A DNA stretch of 64,000 nt from Rhineura floridana (taxonomy: Eukaryota; Chordata; Lepidosauria; Squamata; Rhineuridae): positions 29,648,437 through 29,712,436 of the forward strand of contig NC_084497.1 in NCBI RefSeq assembly GCF_030035675.1, given 5' to 3'. This document shows positions 1-11,700 of this stretch, piece after piece. Below the pieces are notes generated by a model that was not told the DNA's origin, did not search any database, and saw only the letters and a program-made list of their open reading frames with translations. The position numbers and the translations under genes are program-made. The number at the start of each line of letters is the position of its first letter. The first letter of the stretch is position 1.

Positions 1-110
1 CAGATCTTCTGCATGCAAAGCAGGCGCTCGACTGCTGAACTGCGGCCCTTCCCTATAGCTCAGTGGCGCAGCGTCTGCTTAGCACGCAGAAGAAGCTTGA
101 GGGAGACGGA
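1..110. repeat. Two tRNA-Ala SINE heads placed head to head
   Basis: Bases 1-52 are a minus-strand SINE head (tgcatgcaaagcagg). Bases 46-110 are a plus-strand head (tagctcagtggcgcagcg, B-box region decayed). Both are partial. Confidence 0.7.
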
Positions 111-1645
111 CGTCACTGCTGCAGTGCTCATTAACTATAGTTCAAAGCCCTAACGAGGTTGTAGACCAGCCTTGGCCAACCTGGTCCCTTTCAGATACCT
201 TGGACTCCATTTCCCATCAGCCCCAGCATCATATAGCTGTGCTGGCCGGGTCTGGTGGGAGCTGGAGTCCAAAGCATCTGCAGGGTACCAGGTCAGGCAA
301 GGCTGTTGCAGAAGATTATTTGGGCACGCACTTACGGCTGCGAATCTGACCAGTCCAAAACGGTTTGGTCAATGGGCCTGTCGAGCATTGGCCAAACGTT
401 GTCAAACAACGATCAAGCATTTTTAAAACACTAACTTTATTATAACCACAACAAAAGCACATTGCTCATCAACAGTTGTGATACTTAATGCTAATAGCAA
501 GTATAAATTAATGAACGTCTTGCAGGGTAATGTCACTATTTTTTTAAAAAATGAATTATTTGGATTTTTTTTAAAGGGTTAGGTAAGGTTTCCAGGTAAA
601 GTTCCCATTAGGTCTGGGCTAGCTTTATTTATTTATTTGTTTGTTTCTATACCACCCCATAGCCGAAGCTCTCTGGGTGGTTTACAGCAACTAAAAACAT
701 CATTATCATTATCTTTATCATTACATTTTTAATGACATATATGTCCTTGATTTTAAGCTTCAAAGTGTTGGCCACAGAATGTTGACCAACAGTGCAGTTC
801 CGTGAGGGAAGTGAAAGGTCTGTGTGGGTAAGGAAGCTAGTGATGGAGCCCATCTAGAAAGTATGATGTGTATTAATCAAATATATGCAGCCCAGTGAGC
901 AGATGGCTATTAGAAGCTATGTTTTTATGCTGCAACACAGCCAGCAAGCAGTGCACATTAATCAGTAAGTCAGTGTTACTGCACTGCTCCCACTGTGCCT
1001 GGGGTAGTGCGTGCATTCCCTCCCTCCCCTTCCTCTGGCAACTGGTCTGGGTTTAACTGCAGAAAGAACTGCTGGTATTCAGCTCGACACTTCACTTCAC
1101 ACTCCTAACGTGCCAGTTCTCAGTTGGCAGGTGACGTTTGCTTTCAAGTCCCCTCTCTCTTTGTTTGCTCTTCAGCCACAAAGGGCCTACTTGATGTGTG
1201 CCTGCCTCCTTTTTTTTCCCCAGGGCAATATAAATTGTGGGCCAGTGAAAGAAAAGTCTGGTTTTAAATTAAGCCAGGTGGCCTTCTCATGTTCTCTTGC
1301 CTGCTGAAATGCCATGCATGACTCTCATGGGGCATGGCTTTATTGCTGCATAAAAATATAACTTCTGTTAGCCATCTGCTGATTTGGTTTCGTATCTCTA
1401 ATGGTTCTCAGGGCCACCTGCCGCTTCCTTGGCAGCCTTCTTACCCATACAGACCTTTCACTTCTCTCACAGAAACTGTGCTGTTGGTCAACGTTCTGTT
1501 GCTGACTCCCCCCCCCCAAACAGTCAATTTTTTAAATTCTCCCACATATGGTTACAACATTTATTTATAAACTAATTAAGGCCCCCTCCAGACCGATTTT
1601 TCTTCTGCAAACATGTTATTGATACAGTAAGAGTGCACTCGGGGT

Positions 1646-2084
1646 TAGGGGTAAGTGAGAAATTCAATTCAGTTCACATTTCAAGCCAAATCTATCAAAT
1701 TCACAGTTTACAAAACAATATGAGAACCAAAACAGAACCATCTTTCAAAATTCACACTTATTTGAATTTTGCAATATAATTCGCCAACTAAACAGTGTTT
1801 ACAAGCATGCATATATCAGGGGAAAGTGTGCACAAAAATGAATATATGATGGAAAATAAGATACAAAAATGCATTATATGACAAGAAATGGTTTGCAAAT
1901 TTGTGTCCATTAGTCAAATTTACCTACAAAAATCTGTTTATTAGGAGAAATTCTCACTAAAATGCTGGAGAATTTTCATGAGGATTTTTTTAAAAGCAAA
2001 TTGCTGCAGAAATGTGAAGGACTGAATTTAAGATTAAAATAATGAGACACAGAGAATCAAAATTGACAGATCTTTTCATCGCTA
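1646..2084 (+). mobile_element. 0.43-kb non-autonomous element E, copy 1
   Basis: The copy begins taggggtaagtga and ends cagatcttttcatcgcta, a degraded inverted terminal repeat of the form tagggatgg. Shared internal blocks include caattcagttcacattt, aaaatgaatatatga and gctgcagaaatg. It contains no protein-coding frame. Confidence 0.75.
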
Positions 2085-2663
2085 ATTAAGGGTGGATTTA
2101 TACTGGACCACCCACACTTTGTTCCACTTTATTAGTTGTTTAGCAATGCTTTCTCAGTGCTTTTGCATTATTGCCATCTGGAGGGACGCTCTTGTAGCAC
2201 AACATAAGCAGGACAAAAAATAAACCAGAACATTTGTGTTGTAAACAGTTATAGGATTTCAGCAGGAAACTCAGGGACTTGCACTGATTGGAAAGGAAGT
2301 GGAAGGTCCACCACAAAAACGTGGCGGGCACAAACAGTATTGCACGCAGGAGTGCTTATAACCACCCTGATATTATCATGAGTGCAAGTCATCATGAATG
2401 CATAATAAATAAATAAAAGGATGTTTGCGGGGGGGCCTGTCTGTGTAGGCTGGAATCCTGCCAATTGGGGGCTGATTTAGCCCACTCCTCTTTCCCTGCC
2501 AAACAGCTGATCAGGGGGCTTCTTGCTTTTTTTTTTTTTAAGGATCAGTCCTGGCTATTGCACAAACTGTTTGTTGGATTGAGACCCCAAGGTGTGCCTG
2601 CTAATTGAGGCATTACCACTGTACATTTTAAAGCTATATGCATTTTTTAAAAAATCCTTGCAG

Positions 2664-2767
2664 GGTATTTCACCAACCCCAATTTTCACTGACACTGTAG
2701 TCTTCCGGGTTGCTCCGTGGATCATGACCCCAAACACCTTGGCACCGGTCAACGTTTTTGTCTGCAG
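2664..2767 (+). CDS. PADI2: PADI2 exon (first in window)
   Basis: The acceptor is ccttgcag and the donor is gtaagg. The exon starts in phase 0 and ends with two bases of a split Ser codon. It encodes [20 protein letters not shown], the strongly conserved stretch that opens the catalytic half of PAD enzymes. No earlier PADI2 exon is found at 1-2663. Confidence 0.93.
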
Positions 2768-5700
2768 GTAAGGACCTAGAAAGGGTGGCGATGAAGTTTG
2801 GCAGAGGTGGCCCCCAACGAGGAACTTAACAGGAGGCATTTTTTTGAAGGGAGGCAGGATCTTAAAAACATCCAGTGTTTGTTTTCATTTTTAAGTAGCT
2901 TTTGCGTTCTAAAACAGGGCTGGATTTTAGGTTTTGCGTGTGTGGCAGTTTGGAAATGATTTGGGGAGGGCAGATTTCTTTTCTTTTCCCGGAAGCAAAG
3001 CACAACAGGGGAGATGTGACAACCTGCATCTGCAACTGATGGCATATAATGAAAACAATTTTATAATTATTATAGTTAATGTTTAATTTGAACAATAGGA
3101 ACACAGGAACTTGAATGCTTAATTTTGAGTGCTGTTAATGACATTTTACAAGGTACAAGGGTGCAGGTCCTCACCTCAACTGACATAGCATCTAACATTT
3201 GTCACAGATAAGGCAATGAAGGAGCGAGAAGGACCATTGGTCGAGCATGGGCACTTTTTTAGGGTTGGCTGCAGGAGATATGGGGAATGGAAGAGGCATC
3301 CCTAGGCATGTGGGGGAAACTGGATGGAGCTCACAATAAAAGGCGAACCTCTCCAATCTGCACTTTCCGAAACAACACACAGACCGGAACGCAGCCATCC
3401 TTTGAAATTCACGCTTCTCCAAATTTTGCAGCACAGTTCTCCAGCCAAGAAACGCGTACAGGACTGCATATATTAGGGGAAAGTGCACAAGCAAGGGCGT
3501 ATATCGGAGAAAATAAACATGCAAACATGTGCTACAGCTAGGGGAATGTGCTTTGCCAAACTTGGTATATTAGGGAAGGCTGCAAGACATCTCTGCTAAC
3601 CATGGTACCACCTTGTCCTCCCTATCAGTGTGAAGGATAACTATCTTTTCCTGAAGGAGATCAACAACTTGGTCAGCAAAGCCAACTGTACGATAAGCGT
3701 CTGCTCAAGGTACATGAACCGCGGAGACCGGTGGATGCAGGTGAGCGGCTTGCCGGGGATGGCGGTTGGGGGCCGGGGGGCCGAGAGGCCGCAGCTGAGA
3801 GGCAGGTCTCTGCATGCAGAAGTCTTTTTGTCCCCCCCCCCTTTATTTCTGCCCTGCATTTTAGGACAAGCCCTCACCATGTAGCTTATCATTAAAAAGA
3901 AAAAAAGTTAAAGCCCCACGCCCCACTGCCAGCTAAAAGTTCCCAGGCACCATGGCTATTTTAATAGCTGTTTCATTACTTTAAAAATAAAGAGAAAGGT
4001 GAGTCAGTGTTTTCATTCAGATGACAAGTAAAAGATGCACCCTTTGCCCCTGGATTTCAGGGGTGGATGGAGTGCATGGTGCTCTTTCCTTTCCCTTCTG
4101 TTGCCTGGTTTGTTTGTGATTATTTGTTCATTTCATTCTAAAATTTTGATATTAGTTGTGATTTTAATGTTGTTGGCTGCCTTAGAACTCCTGAGAGGAG
4201 TGCAGAGTATAAATAACTCAAATGAACGAATGGAATTAAAGACTCTGCCCTCATGCCCCTGCCCCGCATCCCAGGTGGGAAAATAAACTGACATGGAGCA
4301 ATTCACAGAGAGGCTATTCAACAGGCAATTCATCACTAACCAATAGAAAGAAACAGAACCTTTGAACGCTTAACTTTTATTCAAAATTGCCAGAGATCAA
4401 TTTCAGAGGGTCAGAGACAGCATGCCTCTGAATACCAGTTGCTGGGGAATGACAGGCATAGGTCCCATCCACACCGTAAACTTAAAGCACATTTAACATG
4501 CATTTAATGCCCGTGGCTTCCCCCCAAGGAATCCTGGGAACTGTTATTTGTTAAGGGTGCTGGCTATTGTAGGTTTGTGAGGAATAAACTACAGTTCCCA
4601 GGACTCTTTGGAGGAAGCCATGTGCATTAAATGTGCTTCAGATGTATGGTGCCAATGTGGTCAGAGAGGGCCGCTGTAGGACAAGATGCTGCACTAGATG
4701 GGCTCTCTTCGGCCTGATCCAACTGCAGAGCTGCTCTTAGGATCTTAGGGCCTTTTTGCTGAATGGAACTTATGGAATAGACCTTGCAGAAGTCTCCTGG
4801 CTGTGGGGAAAGGCACTGCAAGTTAATGCAGCTCACTATTAAGTGACATGACATGACATGTTAAAAACCCCATTTTAATTATGCTTCCAGCTAATTGTGG
4901 AAAAGCAATACCTCAAGGGCTGTTGTTATAAAATAGTCCCTTGTTACATAGGGGCAGGGAAGAAATTTGGTTTGGTTTAATGAAAATCTACCAGATTTGC
5001 ACTTTGTTAAACAACATGTGGATTGAAACACAGCAGAGTTTCAAAACTTGTACCTCTCCAAAGTTTGCTGTGCAGTCCTCTGACTCAAAAGTCGTGTGTG
5101 AGAATATGTGTGTATTAAGGAGGAATGTGCATTAAAATAGAGAATTTATTTCATGTTGGCGGGGGAAATTGTTGGTGACTTTTTGCCTACAACAATTAGA
5201 GAAAGGCACACTAAAATGCCAATTTTAGGTGAGGACCTTTTTTAAAAAAAAATTATCACAAACTGATGCAGAAATTGTGGCATCTGATTGGAAAAAAATG
5301 AGATGTGGAGAGCAACCATTGCTAGCAAGGAAAGATACGCGTCTGTGGTGCACGGGACACATTGGTAGTCTTTGTTGATTCTCCTTTCCTCCTCAGGATG
5401 AAATTGAATTTGGCTACATTCATGCACCTCACAAGGGCTTCCCAGTGGTCCTGGACTCTCCGCGGGACGGAGGCCTTAAACATTTCGCCGTCAAAGAGAT
5501 TTTGGTAAGAGGAGCCTTTTTTTATTTTCTCATGTGTGAAGGAAGGTTGAAAGCGGCCTCCCCACCCCATACACTTTTATTTACAGTATTGAGTAAACTG
5601 ATATACCACCCTCCCTCCTAAAGAGGCCCTGGTCAGCAGACACAATTAAAACAAATTTTTAAAATGTCAAAGCATCTTTTCAATAAAATTGTAAAATGCT

Positions 5701-8700
5701 TCTAGCCTCTGTGTCTCTGGGTAACCTGTTCCTCTGGTCTCAGTGTGGCATCACACAGGCATGAGGAGCATCCGCGGCCCTCCAGATGTTGCTGAACTCC
5801 TCCATTTTCCAGCATCCCTGGCCGTTGCCCATGCTGGTTGCTAGGGGGCTGATGGGAGTTGGAGTCCAGCAACACCTGGAGAGCATCATGCTGGCTACCC
5901 ATCCTCTAGGCACAAAGGACCTGGCTCTGCAGCCTCAGGTGTTTGGCAGCAGGTGGCAATACGTGAACATTGACCCCACATGATGGAGGCCGAGCCCCAC
6001 TCGTCTCCCCAGAGCCCCTGTGCAGTTTTCATTGGAGGAGTCACCTCTCCCAGCCCTACCTGGAGATGCTGCCACTGGGGATTGAACCTTCCGCATGCAA
6101 AGCAGGGGCTCTGCCATGGAACTATAATCCTTTTCCTAAAAAACAAAGCATGCTTATAGCCCTCATGATTCTGAACGAAGGGCTGACTTAAACAGGATAG
6201 GCAGCTGCCTTGCACTGAGTCAGACCTTTGGTCCATCTAGCTCAGTGTTGTCCACACTGACTGGCAGGGGCTCTCCAGGGTTTCAGACAGGTTTCTCTCC
6301 TAGTCCGACCTGGAGATGCTGCTGAGGGCTGAACATGGAACCTTGTGCATGCAAAGCTTGTGTTCTGCTACAGAGCTGTGACCCTTGCCCTTTGGATCCA
6401 CGGCAGCTTAGAAGGGCTACCCAGACTTTCTCACTTGAGGGATAGGACATCCTAGAGTTGGAGCATCAAGAACAAGTCAGGGGTCTAAGCCTTCTCCCTG
6501 TAGCTGGACCCAGTAGCTTGCATCAGGCAATGTCAGCCAAGGACAGGCAGAAGCCCTTGCCAGCAGTCTGATCAGAGAAGCCTCCAGACTGGGGGGCAGC
6601 CCTTGGCAGCCCTTAGCCTCCTTTGCCCCAAGTAAGGATTCATGCTGTGGGATGCAGAGCTGCCCCCACCCGCTTGAACCTCTCGTGAGATCTCTGTGCC
6701 CCTAAAATTTGGGGGAGAGCCAGCATTTGGCCGGTGCCACTCCTTGCTGCTTCCGCGGCGTTGCTGGTAACTGGAGACACTGTTGGCACCGACTCCTTTA
6801 CCGTACGTGTCCACATCGGAGAAGGTTAATCACTTTTAAATGTGGCAAAATCTGTCATTTATCATGCCTCGAGTGAGAACAAGCAGTCCCAGATTTGTCA
6901 TGCAGGAAAGGAACACCACATTGATCTCTTTGCTCTTTCTTTCCAAAGAGAAGATAGTTATTCTTCTATCTCGCCCCTCTAAACAACAACAAAATTAATA
7001 GCATTTAGAAGAGCAGTTTCAGACTCTGGAGTGGCTAAGCATATTATATTCCAGTCGTTTTGCTTTGAAGCCTCTTCTAATCCCCCTCCTGTCTTTTCCA
7101 ATCTCATTTTCCAGAAGGGACACTTTAGCCAAACTTCCCTCCTCCACTCCTTTTCACTAGCAAAGCGTGTGTCTCTCTGTAAGCCTTTGGGGGCCAGCTT
7201 AATGGAAAATGAGATGCGGGAGAATTAATTTATTTGCGTAGGAAGACTTGGCTGAAGCCCGTGGAGCAACCGGTTCTCCTGCGATGGTCGAGCTGGAAGA
7301 GGGAACTGGACCTTTTTGTTTTTAAGGTTGTTTCCTAGAAATTCCAGGTCTTAATTCGGCTGCTTATCCCTTGTGCCCTAGAGAGAATTGATCTCTTGGA
7401 GGGCAACAGCAAAGGAAGAAAAGTCAAACAGTGCCAATGAAAAGTCCTTTCCCCTGCCTCCGTTCAAAGCTGGAAGCATGGCTGCCATTTTGTATTGGAG
7501 GAATGTAGCTCTCCAGTTGAATTTACATTCATATGTAGGACGCATCATGGAAATAACTGCTATATACCAAGTGAGGGCCCTTGACATTTCCTTTGCTCTC
7601 TGTGGACTTTGAAATGAGGCTCCAAGTAGTTTCTTTCTAAAAACTGTATCCCCAAAATTATATCATACAAGGCGGCCTTTTAGAAGAGAAAAACTGCATT
7701 TCAGCTAGGCTGTCCCCAAGAAATATGGATGGTCAGTTGCCAATCTCTTCATTGCCACACAAAGTTTTAAAATATTGACCACGAAAACAAATTTCTCCTT
7801 TTGAGGAGTAGCCCTGCTTTGCATCTTCCTTGAGTGTGTTTGCTAGAGTCCTTGAACTCTGATAGTGTCTCTTGCGTGCCTGGACGGAGAGGGATGTGCG
7901 AGCGTGTGTAAAAACTAGCCTACTGTACTATGGTAACATTTGCATACATTGCTCCACCCACTTTTGCCTCTGGGCTCTGCCCATCCCTGGCAGGTAGTGT
8001 GGCCCTTGTTCTATAAGAACTTAGAGGAGGAGCACCTTAAACTGCTGGTAACAGTTCAGGTTTTCCTCAACCAAAACAAGCTGGATGAAAATGCCAGGGT
8101 GAGATTTTGGAGCTAGTGGAACTCTGCTTTACTTGAGGCAGAAGATTTCATAGGCCTGTCCACAAAAGCCTTCTGCTGCCACGATAAAACCTTTGTCTTT
8201 TTTAAAGCAGTGTTTTTGTAACTTTGCTGATCCTTTTCGCCACCTCGTGGGGTTCATCATGAGCTCGTATGGGTCTCTTGCAATATCTGAATGCATGTAT
8301 CTACAAGCCTCTAACTATCAGAGATATTATGGATTTGGTGTGAGATGGTGCAAGAGGAAGTCTCCTCCGCTGGGCCTCGGAAGCAGTCGGTCGTGAGGGA
8401 AGGCAGGAAGAGGAACTGCAGAGTGATATGCAAAGAAGGCTCCGTTCTCGCACCTCCCAGAGTTAATTGCACCTCCAACATTTAGGAGAAGTAAGCAGAA
8501 GCCAAAGCGCTAACCCAAGACATCCTCATTCCTGCATAAATCATTTTTATGACAGTGTTGCTCTTCCCACTGCGCCAACCAGAAATTGTGCCATCTGCCT
8601 GCACCAAAGAATGCCCCTCTTTTTTCCTTTTTTTGCCAAGTGCATTCCAAGTGCAGCATAAACAAGATGGAAACGTGGCCTGTGATGACCCAGAGAGCTG

Positions 8701-11700
8701 CCACAAGAGGCAGGAGACCAGGTACCTGCCTCATTCAAACAAGTGGCACCCAGCTCCATGTGGCAATTCCTTTCTCCTGTCCTGTTGGATCTCGCAACAT
8801 GGGTGAATGGAACAGCCAACTACTTTTGCTTTCCTTTTAAAAAAAAATATGCATGTAATGCCTGATTCTGTGACTTCTTGAGAAAGCACCTAGAAAAGTA
8901 AAAGAGAATGGTCTGGACCATGAGGGTCCATCAAGCTCAATATTGTCACCACTGACTAGCAGCAGCTGTCCAGGATTTCAGGCAGGCAGTTTTCCTGGCC
9001 TTGCATGGAGATGTTGGCCCTCCCCTTCCCCCAAAAAAATATTTAAACAATTTGTAAGACTATGAAACTATAATAAGTTTAAAAATAAAAAGCAACTCTC
9101 AGGCAGTGCAATTACTTCTTCAGCCAAGTATTGTGTAAAACAAAGGATGTACTGGGGTGAAGTGTGCTTATAAATGCATTAAGGAAACTAACATACAAAC
9201 AGGCATTATATTAGGGGAGATTGCTTTGCAAAAATGTGTAAATTAGGCAAGATTGCATGCAAACCTGTGCAGATTAGGGAAATGGGCACTAAAAATGCTG
9301 ATGGGTTTTCAAGAGGAGGTGTGTGTGTGTGTGTTTCAAATTGCAAACTGATGTGGAAACCTGAATTTAAGGTTGGAAAAATGAGAGACAGACAAGCTGA
9401 AACTGACAGACTTGCCCATCCCTACAAATCCACTTTAAAACAACAACAAGAAGTGTGGAATAAACTGTTGATTAACAAGAAGAGGTGTAAGCACTGCACA
9501 AACAAATCAGGATGGATGCTCATTGTCGTATAATCTTCCCACAAAACAGATCAGGATGAATGCTCAATAAACTCTGGATAAAATCTAGTCTCTGCATAAG
9601 GACTGGGCAAGCAAATCAGGATGAAGGCTCAGTAAACAGATTGTCTGATGAGGCCCCAAATCTCACCTAGACAATTGATAAAATGTCCATTTTTTAAAAA
9701 AAACACCACCCAATTCTCCCCTGGTAAATCCCTTTTCGGCAAGATATCAAGGTGCTGTCTTCTCCTTCAGAATAATTACAGAAATGCACTTGTCACACTG
9801 GTCCCTTCTGCAGTCTCCATACCATGAATTCACAAGAACACATCACGATTGGTGTCAGACACAAGGCCGCCCTAGATATCCTTGAATGAGAAGAGCAGAC
9901 CTGCCGCTGCCTCGTTGGGTGTTGGGTCAGGATTACTGAATGACGAAGGATTAAGGCACTGAAATGAATATACTGAGTCATTCTGAAATCTATTTGTGAG
10001 TTAGAGGTGGGAAGAATTCATGTGGGGAGCTATTGTAACGTTATCCAAGCAAGGCTCCTCCTTTTTCCAATGGCTTCCTGACCACATGGCGTTCCAAGCC
10101 CACAAGATCTTTAAGGAAAAATAAATGTTTTGCCCAAGGAACAGGGCGTTGGGAGGCACACAGTTCCTTCCTGGCTGCTGGATGAAGACGTCAAGCTGCC
10201 ATCTGCTGCTCCTTGGCTGGTTGGCGCAATCTCCAAAGTATCTTCTGGCAGAAGAACAGGGCCCTTCCAAGATGCCCTTCACTTCACCGTCCAGTAACTT
10301 AATCATGGAGATGGGATTACGTCTTGCAAAGTGGGTTCAAACAGCCTAATTTACTGCCAGGCCATTTTCCCCCAGTGCATTCTCCTTTTAACCTGGATCC
10401 TTTTTGAATTTTCTCTGGTGTCCTTCCCACAAGCCTATCTTAAATCTTTCCTGCCCTGATCATTATTTGCCTTTCTCCAGCCTCTGCATTGACCCATAAT
10501 TTGGGGATATTTAAATTGTTTGGGGGATGAGGCACCTGGCAGGTGTGGGAAGAGATTCATGGCCATTACAGGCCAGTGGCTCTTAAACCAAGAGCAACCT
10601 CTCCTCTTCTCTCATATCACAATGCAAACCCTGCAATGGTCTTTGCATGTCCTGTTCCACCACTAGAGATGCAGAAGAACTTTGCTTCTCATTTCAATGC
10701 AAACCTACCTAATTCACCCTTCCCAGAACACTACACAAATTGGAATGCAGCCATCCTTCGAGATTCACCCTTCTGCAAATTTTACGGTGGAGTTCTTCGA
10801 CCAAAACAGGTGGACAACAGTGCGCATGTTTGGGGAGAAGTGTGTAGTAAGAAGATGCATATGTGAATGAAAATAACCACTTCCACGCTCTGTAAAAAAT
10901 GGAAGTCTTTTTTATATAAACAATATGAACCTCTATATCTGAAATTATGAACCTCTAAGTGTTTTTGTCCCTTTTTGAGCAGGGATTTTTAAATGACTAA
11001 ATGGCTTGTTCCCGTTCTGCCACTTGCATATCTTTCTGGCGTTCACTTGAACCTGTGACATCTTATCCATGCAAGACAGGTGCTCCTTCTTCCCAGCAGT
11101 TGCTGGTGACGAGCTTTCAGCACAGGTTCTGTGCTCATTCTTTCCACCACGCCCAAGATCGAGGCAGGAGCCATTTGGGTCCTCTCTCGGGCAAGAGAGA
11201 GTAGGCTGCCTGGAGTGATTTCCTTGGGTGCTGAAACATTTTTTTAATTGGTGGCTTCTATGGGAAGTTTGTGGAAGGGCCATAGCTTGGGTGCAGAGCA
11301 CCTGCTTTGCATGAAGAAGGCTGGGATGGGTGAGGAATTTGATTCAGTTCACATTTCAGGCTGAATCTAGCAGATCTGCACTTTCTGAAACAGTATGAGA
11401 ACGGAAACACAGCCCTCCTTTGATATCCGCACTTATCCAAATTTTGCAATGCGGATTGGCAACCAATGTTTACAACAATGCATATTTAGAGGAAGGTGTG
11501 CATAAAAATGAATACAGGAGTGAAAACAACATACAGAAATGCATGATTTGAAGAGAAACGTCTTGCCAAAATGTGCAATTAAGCAAAACTGCCTACAAAA
11601 TTGTATTTGTTAGGAGAAAATTGCACTAAAATGATGGAGAATTTTCATGAATATTTTTTTTAATTGCAAATTGCTGCAGAAATGCAGAGAACAGAACATA

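Larger units (their letters stand above)
1..2663 (+). other. PADI2: PADI2 intron, left part
   Basis: It holds the SINE pair at 1-110, a diverged foldback A at about 165-295, unassigned AT-rich sequence at about 420-1640, and the 0.43-kb element copy at 1646-2084. Nothing is recognised at 2085-2663. No coding exon is seen. Confidence 0.7.
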